Shown here piece by piece: positions 16,137 through 23,913 of a stretch of 50,241 nt of DNA. The notes under the pieces are model-generated. The model was not told the DNA's origin and ran no database searches. It was given only the letters and a program-made list of their open reading frames with translations. The DNA lies in contig MNVR01000010.1 of NCBI GenBank assembly GCA_001873995.1, positions 11,749 to 61,989 on the forward strand, written 5' to 3'. The DNA comes from Candidatus Phelpsiimicrobium noxiivivens. GTDB lineage: Bacteria > Omnitrophota > Gorgyraeia > Velamenicoccales > Velamenicoccaceae. The position numbers were made by a program, and so were the translations under genes. Each line of letters begins with the position of its first letter. The stretch's first letter is position 1.

Positions 16137-17986
16137 TAAAACAAAAGTATTGTTTAGCTGTGGTGAGCATTGTGTTCCTGTTGAGCTTAGCAGCCATGGC
16201 CGCTGATGAAACGCCGGCCGTTAAAGAACAGGCAGCTGGAATGCAGCCTGTGTTAGCGCAATCTGCGCAAGCGCAGTCAGAAGGAGCGCAGGTCGTCAAG
16301 GAGGAAGATAAAATACCAGGCGGCATGCTGGGGTTTGTATCACTTGACTTAAGAAGCATTGATGTAATAGACGCGTTAAAATTTTTATCTAAGAGGGCCA
16401 ATTTGAATATCGTAACGACAAAAAATGTTGCCGGCCGCGTGACCCTGATGGTGGAGAATGTCCTGGTCAAAGATGTATTTGATATTATGCTTAGAGCTAA
16501 TAAACTCGCCTATGATCAGAGGGGGCAGATCTATAATGTGATGACAGAAGATGAATATAAAGCTCTTTACGGCAAGCCTTTTTCTGATACGCGCGAGGTA
16601 GTGACATTCCGTCTAAAATACGCGATACCTGACCAGGCCTTCAGCCTTTTTGATACGCTTAAAAGCGAGATCGGAAGGGTCTTAGTGGACCCTGAATCAG
16701 GCCACGCGCTGATCATTGATATTCCGGAACGCGTAAGGGAGATGTCAAAAGCCCTTGAGGCGTTTGAACAAAAAAATGAGGTCAGGATATTCCAATTACA
16801 GTATGCCAAGGCTAAAGACGTGGAAGAGCAGTTAAAGGGGCAGCTGGAGGCAAAGAAATTAGGTTCTATAAAAGCCGATGAAAGGGCCAACCAGGTCATC
16901 GTGCAGACTTTATCCGAGCGCATGAAAGAAATAGAACGCCTGATACGCCAGCTTGACACCAAGACCAAAGAGGTAGTCATAGACGTTACTATTATAAAAT
17001 TGAAACTTTCGGACGAGAATACAAAGGGTATGGAATGGGAAGGGCTTTTTAATATGCTTAAATTAAAAAATGCCTTTTTTTACGCTGGGTCTACGCCTTT
17101 TACTACGGTCAATCCTGTTACAACAGCCGGGGCATTTACTTCCAGGGGCGCGACACTTGCTAATTTGACGTCGCAAGGATTAAGCCCCGCGGGTTCATAT
17201 CCTTTTAGCGGAACTACGTCTGCGCTTTCTTCAAGTTTGCCAGCTGTGGGCACGGAGAGTCTGAATATTGGCCTTGTCGGTAAACAGGATTTCAATACCG
17301 TTTTAAAGTATTTACAAACCTTAGCATCCAGTAAGATATTGGCTAATCCTAAGCTGGTGGTGACCAATAATCAGGAGTCTCGTATTCACGTAGGAGAAAA
17401 GCAGGCCTATGTGACCACTACAACTACTACAGGCCAGGTGACAAGCACCGTGGCTGAGCAAGTCACTTTCGTTGATATTGGGACCCAGCTGTCTATTACG
17501 CCTGTTATCAATGAGGATGGTTATGTCACGATGAAGGTCAAGGCGGAGATATCAAGCGTTTCTTCAATATTGACAACACCTACACAGAACAAGATACCTA
17601 TTATTGATACTTCTTTGGCTGAGACAACGGTTATGGTTAAGGAGGGCACGACTATTATTATTGGCGGCCTGCGTAAAGATGAGCGAACGGGAAGTTCTAA
17701 AAAGACACCCTTTTTAAATAAGATACCTTTGTTTGGTGAGCTGTTTAAATCAGGGACAGATACTATTGCTAAGACAGAGCTTATAATAATGTTGACGCCC
17801 AAGATCATTACCGGTGACGTCCTTGTGACAGCGGCCGGACAGAAAGTGGAAGAGAGCGGGGTTAAGGGAAGGCAGGAGTATAACGCGGTAAATCCGGTTG
17901 TGCCTGATGCCGGTTTTTCTGGGATATCGCCTTCTTTGGAGGGCGGTAAAAAAATAATTTTTAAAGGGTTGAGGGCCGTTGAATGA
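16133..17986 (+). CDS. gspD: Type II/IV pilus-type secretin, intact
   Basis: 617 residues with a signal peptide (residues 1-23, ending AAMA). The N0 domain follows at ~residue 65 (FVSLDLRSIDVIDALKFLSK), then N1/N2-type domains (VFQLQYAKAKDVEEQL near 220 and SIKADERANQVIVQT). The secretin core contains ILANPKLVVTNNQESRIHVG, AEQVTFVDIGTQLSITPVI, VKEGTTIIIGGLRKDERT and TPFLNKIPLFGELFKS. An insertion rich in Thr/Ser/Ala (about residues 320-365) lies ahead of the core gate. It forms the outer-membrane channel of a secretion or pilus system, and is the only one of three secretin genes here that is whole. No lipobox is seen. Confidence 0.9.
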   Translation: MIKQKYCLAVVSIVFLLSLAAMAADETPAVKEQAAGMQPVLAQSAQAQSEGAQVVKEEDKIPGGMLGFVSLDLRSIDVIDALKFLSKRANLNIVTTKNVAGRVTLMVENVLVKDVFDIMLRANKLAYDQRGQIYNVMTEDEYKALYGKPFSDTREVVTFRLKYAIPDQAFSLFDTLKSEIGRVLVDPESGHALIIDIPERVREMSKALEAFEQKNEVRIFQLQYAKAKDVEEQLKGQLEAKKLGSIKADERANQVIVQTLSERMKEIERLIRQLDTKTKEVVIDVTIIKLKLSDENTKGMEWEGLFNMLKLKNAFFYAGSTPFTTVNPVTTAGAFTSRGATLANLTSQGLSPAGSYPFSGTTSALSSSLPAVGTESLNIGLVGKQDFNTVLKYLQTLASSKILANPKLVVTNNQESRIHVGEKQAYVTTTTTTGQVTSTVAEQVTFVDIGTQLSITPVINEDGYVTMKVKAEISSVSSILTTPTQNKIPIIDTSLAETTVMVKEGTTIIIGGLRKDERTGSSKKTPFLNKIPLFGELFKSGTDTIAKTELIIMLTPKIITGDVLVTAAGQKVEESGVKGRQEYNAVNPVVPDAGFSGISPSLEGGKKIIFKGLRAVE

Positions 17987-18008
17987 CCAAAAAAGGCGGT
18001 GGCCTAAT

Positions 18009-21000
18009 ATGAGACGATCATTGAAGATAATAGCGATATTATTTTTCGCGGTGATAGTCCAGGGGTTTGGCCTAAGCACATGTTTTTCTGTCCAGGATCA
18101 AACCGCGAGCGCTATTCACGAGACGCTTAACAATTTTGACGATGCCTTCCAACAGCTTAAAGATGAGCGTGATGCCCTTCGCCAGGAGATAGATAATCTT
18201 AAGATAGAACAGAGGGCTTTAGTTGACGGGGTAAGGAAAAAAATTGAGGTTGTTGAAGAGGAGAAACAAAAGTATAACCAGGAATTAGAGGTTGCCCAGG
18301 ATAAGATCGCGAGCCTTGAGGAAGAGAAGCAAGGCCTCTCTGGCAAGGTGGAAGAGACAGTATCTCAGGCCAACAGATACAATGAGGTTGCGGCTACTAA
18401 AGATACGGCGCTTGCTGGGGCGAGAAGTGAATTGGAACAATTAAAATTGAGTTTTTCAGAGGCTGAGAAGGCTTTGGAAAAATCAGCGGCCAGGATACAG
18501 AAATTGCAGGTTGAGAAAGAGGGCCTGGAAGGTGAGCTGGAGTCTATGCGTTCAGAGCGCAAAAAGATACTCTTTGGCTATGACGATGAGATGGCGGCTA
18601 TAAAAGAGCAGCGCGTGACGCTAAGCGCGCGCGTCAAAGAGTTAGAGACAAAGCTTAAAACAGCGCAGGATAGATCAGACAAGGTGGATGGGGATAAGGA
18701 AGCCTTGCGCATGAAGCATAAAGAAGAATTAGCCAAGGCCTCCGGAGCGCAAAAATTACTTGAGGATAAATTTGACGATCTCGCGAGAGGGCGCGACGCG
18801 GTGTCCAAGAAGCATAAAGAGGAACTTAATAAACTAAGTGAAAGCTTGAAAGCCGCGGATGGCAGGCTTAAAGATCTGGAGAACGATAAAAAACTGGCAG
18901 AACACAAAATATCATTGAGCGAAGAGAAGTTAAAATTCAGTGAAAATAAGATAGAGGCGCTTGAAAAAGAAAAAAGCGAGATACTGAAAAAACAGAAGGA
19001 AGAGGCAGCTCTTTCTTTAAGAGCCCTGGATACCACGCGAGAAAATTTGAAAAGCGCTCAGGATAAACTTAAATTTAACGAAGATAAATTGAAATTTACA
19101 GAACAGAAGCTGTTAAAAGCAGAAGAAGAATCGGTTGGCCTCCAGCAGGAGTTAAAGGCCTTAAAGGATAGGTCTCAGGAAGACAGCGATCTTTTCAAAA
19201 AAACCAATGAGTCTCTGAAATTTACGCAAGATCAGCTTGAGGCCGCTAAAGAGAATTTAAGGTTCACTGAAGATAAATTAAAAGCTGCGCAAACGCAAGA
19301 ATCTGCTGTACAGAACGATAACCTGGATTTGGTAAAAGAAAAAGATGACCTGACATCGGATCTTAAAAAGACTCAGGATAAGCTGAAGGCTGCCGAAACT
19401 AAACTTAAGATAGCGCAAGACAACGTAAGTTCAGCGCTTGCTGAAAAAGAAGTTTTGGCTAAACGGCATGCGGAGGCTTTATCTAAAGTAATGGAGTTGA
19501 GCAAGGACATTGAAGGCAAACTTAAGGATACGGTTAGGGAGCTATCTTCAACGCGCGGCGATCTCGCGCATTCCAATGTGGAAGTCGCGTCGCTCTCGGC
19601 GAAGTTAAAAAAGGCGCAGGAGGATGCCCAGAGTATGGATAAGAGGCAACAGGAGAGCCAGAAAGAACTGTCTTTGGCTAAGGGAAAAATAGCCTATTTT
19701 GAAAAGGATGCGGAGTCTTTGCGTAAAGAGCGCGCGGAACTTATGCAAAAATTAAATGATCTGCAACCAAAGGTCACTGATACGTTAAGCAGGCTTGCCG
19801 ATGAGACTAAGAAGAAAGAAGACGCCGAGAAAGAGCTGATGTCTTTAAAGGCCCAAAGCGATAAGGCAAGGCAGGAGATGGCGAAGGAACTTGAAAAGTT
19901 CACAAAGCTCGCCGTAGAAAATAAAACTCAGATAGATAGTGTTTCTGGCGCTTTAAAGGCGAGCGTGGAAAAGATATCTAAACTTAAAGATGAGAAAGAA
20001 GAGTTGTCAGGGAGATTGGCCGTATTTAGTAAGCAGCTTTTGGAATATAACCAGGCCATGACAAAATACGCCGCTTTAGAAAAAGAGAACAGGCTTTTAA
20101 AGGGCGGAATGGATAATATGGTTAAGTCATTGAGCGATACGGAAACAAAAAGCCAGGCAGCGCAGAATGAACGCGAAAAAGATAGACAAGAGTGGGAACG
20201 CGCCAGAAAAGAATATGAAGCGAACATTGACCTTATAGAGGAGGCTAAGGGGTTGAAAGCTCAGAATGAGAGCCTTTTAAAGATGGTTGCGGCATCAGAG
20301 GCTAAAGTCAGAAAGATGTTGGACAGTTTTGTGAAACTTCAGCAGGAGAATGAACAGCTCAAAGAAGACGCTAAGGCAAATATTGATCCAAAGGAATTCA
20401 AGGATGCTACCTTGAAGAAAACAGTTTTAGAAAAAGAGAATGAAGGCCTCAAAAAAGAGGTTAAAAAACTTAGCGACGCCTTAGAGATAAAAGATGAAGT
20501 TACGCATGAGATCACCAAGGAAAGCGTTAGCCAAAAACAGAAGATACAGCGCATGGATTCTCACCTAAAGACCTGGGATAGCGAAAAACAACAATGGGCT
20601 AAGCAGGATCAGAAGGTTAAAGGCGCTCTTCAAACAAAAGAACAGGCAATAGAAGAGTTGTCGCTTGAGCTCCGCAAGACAACGCAAGAAAATGAACGCC
20701 TGAAAGCGCGAATAGAAGATTTCCCGAAAAAACTCTCTTTGCTTAACGCTAAAGTTGAGAAACTTGAAAAAGAAAACGCCCTGCTACATTATAATCTCGG
20801 AGTTATTTACACAGAGAAAGAGGCTTATGAAGATGCCATATCAGAGTTCCAAAAGACTCTGGAGCTAAGGCCGCAAGACCAATACGCGCATTACAACCTG
20901 GGCATTATTTATTCTCAGTATCTTGTTGATGAATCTAAGGCTGTGGAGCATTTTAAGAAATTCCTTAAGAAAGCGCCAAGCGATAAGGATGCTGATCTGG

Positions 21001-21047
21001 CGAGGAAATATATTTTTACCAGAGAAACTTATGAAGCAGAGAATTAA
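18009..21047 (+). CDS. Giant periplasmic coiled-coil protein with C-terminal TPR
   Basis: The ATG at 18009 is preferred over an in-frame TTG at 17979 because it places a signal peptide or membrane anchor at the N-terminus (SLKIIAILFFAVIVQGFGLS). About 880 residues of uninterrupted Lys/Glu/Leu-rich heptads follow, with SMC-like low complexity (for example EDKLKAAQ-type units around residues 350-470). The end holds two or three TPR units (LLHYNLGVIYTEKEAYEDAI and YAHYNLGIIYSQYLVDESKA). If fully extended, such a coiled coil would exceed 100 nm, far wider than a periplasm, so folding back or a cell-surface or filament role is implied. It is coupled between two secretin genes. Function is unknown. 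Confidence 0.75.
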   Translation: MRRSLKIIAILFFAVIVQGFGLSTCFSVQDQTASAIHETLNNFDDAFQQLKDERDALRQEIDNLKIEQRALVDGVRKKIEVVEEEKQKYNQELEVAQDKIASLEEEKQGLSGKVEETVSQANRYNEVAATKDTALAGARSELEQLKLSFSEAEKALEKSAARIQKLQVEKEGLEGELESMRSERKKILFGYDDEMAAIKEQRVTLSARVKELETKLKTAQDRSDKVDGDKEALRMKHKEELAKASGAQKLLEDKFDDLARGRDAVSKKHKEELNKLSESLKAADGRLKDLENDKKLAEHKISLSEEKLKFSENKIEALEKEKSEILKKQKEEAALSLRALDTTRENLKSAQDKLKFNEDKLKFTEQKLLKAEEESVGLQQELKALKDRSQEDSDLFKKTNESLKFTQDQLEAAKENLRFTEDKLKAAQTQESAVQNDNLDLVKEKDDLTSDLKKTQDKLKAAETKLKIAQDNVSSALAEKEVLAKRHAEALSKVMELSKDIEGKLKDTVRELSSTRGDLAHSNVEVASLSAKLKKAQEDAQSMDKRQQESQKELSLAKGKIAYFEKDAESLRKERAELMQKLNDLQPKVTDTLSRLADETKKKEDAEKELMSLKAQSDKARQEMAKELEKFTKLAVENKTQIDSVSGALKASVEKISKLKDEKEELSGRLAVFSKQLLEYNQAMTKYAALEKENRLLKGGMDNMVKSLSDTETKSQAAQNEREKDRQEWERARKEYEANIDLIEEAKGLKAQNESLLKMVAASEAKVRKMLDSFVKLQQENEQLKEDAKANIDPKEFKDATLKKTVLEKENEGLKKEVKKLSDALEIKDEVTHEITKESVSQKQKIQRMDSHLKTWDSEKQQWAKQDQKVKGALQTKEQAIEELSLELRKTTQENERLKARIEDFPKKLSLLNAKVEKLEKENALLHYNLGVIYTEKEAYEDAISEFQKTLELRPQDQYAHYNLGIIYSQYLVDESKAVEHFKKFLKKAPSDKDADLARKYIFTRETYEAEN

Positions 21048-21420
21048 CGCGGGTTTATTAAAAAATGTTTTTTTTGTTTATTTTCTTAGCCTCGTGGGCT
21101 CTGTGGTACTGCCTGCAGGAGCCGAGGAGCCCGCGCGTTATGCTCAGGCAAATCCTCAGGTGCCTGGGATCAAGCCTCAGATGCCGATCGCGCCCCCTAC
21201 GCCTACAGTTGGCCAGGAAGCGGACCCCAGCCATATTTCGCTGGATCTAAGAGATATGGATGTTGCCGAGGCTTTGAAGTTTTTGGCTACTAAGGCCAGC
21301 CTTAACATTATCCCTACGATGAAAGTATCGGGACGCGTCACACTTATGGTAAATGACGTGCCTATCAGAGATGTTTTTGACCTTATGATACGCAGCAATA
21401 ATCCTTGCACTACTTTTTAG
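21031..21420 (+). pseudogene. Secretin N-terminal fragment (third copy), truncated
   Basis: The ATG at 21031 overlaps the previous gene by 17 bases and gives a signal peptide (NVFFVYFLSLVGSVVLPAGA). A Pro-rich linker and one N0 domain follow: HISLDLRDMDVAEALKFLAT, LNIIPTMKVSGRVTLM, IRDVFDLMIRSNN. The intact paralogue continues with LAYDQRGQIY; here sequence similarity ends after SNN near base 21402, and five unrelated residues lead to a TAG at 21418-21420. The remaining ~450 residues of a secretin are absent. The following bases belong to gspK. Confidence 0.85.
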
Positions 21421-21881
21421 ATGAATTGTTGCTTGTTCGTGGAGTAACCGCTACAATATATAATAGTGTCAAAGATCATTTGACTGTTTACGGACAGGGC
21501 CAGGTCAATGTCAATACTGCCTCAATTGTGGTACTTATGGCTTTGGGCCTTGATAAGAAACTGGCCGATAAAGTATTGCTTTTCCGCGCGGGAAAAGATG
21601 GCGTCGAGGAAACAGATGATGATAACGCTTTTACAGGCTCAACGAATATTGTCCCGCAACTGAGCCAGTTTACACCTTTAAGCCCGCAAGATCTTACAAT
21701 TTTAAGCCAGTTTGCTTCAAGCGGCCTTGTAAATGCAGTATCAGAGTATTTTACTGTTTTTGCTGAAGCGGGCTACGGTTATAAAAAGGGTTCGCAGAAT
21801 ATTACATGCGTCTTTCAAAGGATACCCCTGGAAGATACAGGATATGGAACTCTGGCGAAGTTTTGGAGAATAGCTCAGTGA
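21403..21881 (+). pseudogene. GspK (minor pseudopilin) C-terminal fragment
   Basis: About 158 residues without a convincing start codon (TTG at 21405 opens the frame). FLDELLLVRGVTATIYNSVK, HLTVYGQGQVNVNTASIVVL and KVLLFRAGKDGVEETDDDNAF are the typical C-terminal features of GspK: the SAM-like helical domain and the NVNTA motif, then the calcium-site-like loop. The N-terminal pseudopilin helix and first half are missing. It ends in a GTGA overlap with the GspL-like gene, the normal gspK-gspL order. With no signal segment the fragment is not expected to be a working tip pseudopilin. Confidence 0.8.
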
Positions 21882-23374
21882 ACAAAAAGTTCAATATTCC
21901 AAGTTTTGGTTCTCTGGCTCCTATGGTTTCAAAATACATGGTTTGTTTTGATTTTGTGGGAGACGCGATCAAGGCTGCCAGCGTAAAAGAGCTTCCTGCA
22001 AAAAAGATCTTAAGCGGTGTTTATTATAAAGATGCCCGCGGCCTTTCCCGGGAAGATATTGTGAAGGCGCTAAGGGAGTTTGCGGGATCAAGCCCCAAGA
22101 GATCCCAGCGCGTTGTTATCGCGTCAATTCCATCCAATCTTGTTATCACCAAGAACATAGAGATACCCTCTCAGGATCCAAAAGAGATAAAGGAGATCAT
22201 TAATCTCCAGGCCGGCAGGCTCACTCCTTACGCGCGCGAAGAAGTGATCATTGATTATGTGCGTATCGGGACCTTCAGGCAGAGTTATACAAAGCTTTTG
22301 CTTGTTATCGTTCCTAAAGACGTCATAAAAAAACAATTGGCTATGTTTGAAGAAGCCGGCATCAGGGCCGACAAGATCCTGTTGTCTTCTGAGGCGATAG
22401 GCATGCTGGTGTATCAATATCTTAAGTTTGAGGTCCAGGATTCGCCTTTTTGTGTTATCCATACTGATTTTTCGTCTACTGATTTCGGCGTCTATATTAA
22501 AAATAGGCAGATCTTTTTAAGGAGTATCTCTATGGGCGCGCATCAGCTTATTGAAGAAAAAGAAAAATACCTTTCGCGTTTTATAGATGAATTAAAAAAA
22601 TCTTTTGACGCCTATCAGGCTGAAGATATAGAAGCCAATCCTTCTCTTGTAGTTTTTACAGGCTCAATAGATGAGCTAAAAGACCTTGAAGTTATGATGC
22701 TTGACGCGTTTCGCGTGCCTGTTAGGGTGCTTAGTGTGGTTGATCTTGTAGCTGCAAGCGATCCTGTTCCTAAAGATCTGATAAATCCGCGTTCAATATC
22801 TATGTTAAACGTGATCGCGCCTCTTTTTAAGAGCGAGACAGCTGCCATTAACCTTATCCCTGAAGAGGTCAAATTAAGGCAGTCGCTTGAAGAAAGAGGG
22901 AAAGATATCATAAAGGCCGGCGTCCTTGTTATGACCATCATTTTATTTATCTGTGGTATTTTGTTAGTTCATATTTACCTGAAATCTGAATATCTTAATA
23001 AATTCTCTTCAAAGTTTAAGGGCTTGAATGAAGAGGCTTCGCAAATTGAAAAAGATTTCTCAAAAGTCAGGATAATTAGGAATTATTTGTCGGTTCGCGG
23101 CCTATCTTTGAACGTTTTATCGGAATTGTATGATCTGACGCCGCTTGAGGTATCTTTGACGAGTATACGCCTTAAGGAAAAAGGGGCATTTTCCATAAGG
23201 GGCGAGGCTAGTTCTATGTCCGCTGTTTTTTCTTATGTTAATGACCTGGAAAGATCACCGTCTTTTAAGAATGTCAAGACAAAGTATACCTCTAAGAAAA
23301 AGGTAGATAATCAGGAGTTGGTGGATTTTGAGATAGCCGCCGTCCTTGAAGGGGCAAGAGAGGAGGCCACATGA
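21878..23374 (+). CDS. gspL: GspL/PilM-PilN-like assembly protein (copy 2)
   Basis: 498 residues from the GTG at 21878, which overlaps the gspK stop (GTGA) with a GGAG about ten bases upstream; an ATG at 21923 is the alternative. The N-terminal ~330 residues form the actin-like cytoplasmic domain (RVVIASIPSNLVITKNIEIP, FCVIHTDFSSTDFGVYIKN). One membrane segment lies near 350-373 (AGVLVMTIILFICGILLVHI). A periplasmic coiled coil and ferredoxin-like domain follow (LYDLTPLEVSLTSIRLKEKG). It recruits the GspE ATPase to the inner-membrane platform in type II secretion, but no gspE is present here. It is linked by ATGA to the GspM-like gene. Confidence 0.8.
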   Translation: MNKKFNIPSFGSLAPMVSKYMVCFDFVGDAIKAASVKELPAKKILSGVYYKDARGLSREDIVKALREFAGSSPKRSQRVVIASIPSNLVITKNIEIPSQDPKEIKEIINLQAGRLTPYAREEVIIDYVRIGTFRQSYTKLLLVIVPKDVIKKQLAMFEEAGIRADKILLSSEAIGMLVYQYLKFEVQDSPFCVIHTDFSSTDFGVYIKNRQIFLRSISMGAHQLIEEKEKYLSRFIDELKKSFDAYQAEDIEANPSLVVFTGSIDELKDLEVMMLDAFRVPVRVLSVVDLVAASDPVPKDLINPRSISMLNVIAPLFKSETAAINLIPEEVKLRQSLEERGKDIIKAGVLVMTIILFICGILLVHIYLKSEYLNKFSSKFKGLNEEASQIEKDFSKVRIIRNYLSVRGLSLNVLSELYDLTPLEVSLTSIRLKEKGAFSIRGEASSMSAVFSYVNDLERSPSFKNVKTKYTSKKKVDNQELVDFEIAAVLEGAREEAT

Positions 23375-23913
23375 TCATGGCCTATCTGTCCCGCCTTAAC
23401 AAGAGGGAGAAGTTTGTATTTTATGCCGCGGTTGTTTTTATTTCTATAGCTTTGGTAGATAGGCTAATCGTAGGGCCTATTGTCTCGCGCATGCGCCTTT
23501 TAGATGAAAAGATAAAGATACAGAAGGAGCTTATTAAAAAGAACGCGCGCATCGTATCGGAAAAAGATAGGGTCCTGGCTGCTGTTAAAGATTATGCCAT
23601 ATTTTCAAGAAAGGCTCAGACGAGCGATGAGGAAGTTGCTTTTTTGTTAGGCGAAGTGGAAAAGATGGCCCGTAAGACATCCCTTTATGTCGTTGACATG
23701 AAGCCTATGGGGATGGAGGAGGATGCCATCAGCCGCAAGTATTCCGTTGACTTGAACTGTGAAGCCCAGATGGAGCAGATCATGGGCTTTATGTATGCGG
23801 TAGAGAGTTCCGACAGGTTATTGGTGGTGGAGACTTTTAATATTTCTCCGAAATCCAAAGATTCAAGTATAGCGAAATGCAATATGCGCATATCTAACGT
23901 GATATTTCTATGA
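23371..23913 (+). CDS. gspM: GspM/PilO-like inner-membrane protein
   Basis: 180 residues. A short cytoplasmic N-terminus (SRLNKREK) and one membrane segment (about 16-34, FVFYAAVVFISIALVDRLIV) lead into a coiled coil. A PilO/GspM ferredoxin-like periplasmic domain follows (VEKMARKTSLYVVDMKPMG, FMYAVESSDRLLVVETFNIS). This pairs with the preceding GspL-like protein to make the inner-membrane assembly platform. The N-terminal NKREKxxxxxA pattern is typical of GspM. The stop overlaps the histidine-kinase start by ATGA. Confidence 0.8.
   Translation: MIMAYLSRLNKREKFVFYAAVVFISIALVDRLIVGPIVSRMRLLDEKIKIQKELIKKNARIVSEKDRVLAAVKDYAIFSRKAQTSDEEVAFLLGEVEKMARKTSLYVVDMKPMGMEEDAISRKYSVDLNCEAQMEQIMGFMYAVESSDRLLVVETFNISPKSKDSSIAKCNMRISNVIFL

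Noticed and set aside
18116-20554. Several Ser/Leu-rich open frames on the minus strand across the coiled-coil gene
   Set aside because: They are antisense shadows of the Lys/Glu-rich heptads; they have no ribosome sites, no recognisable domains and no conserved composition of their own.
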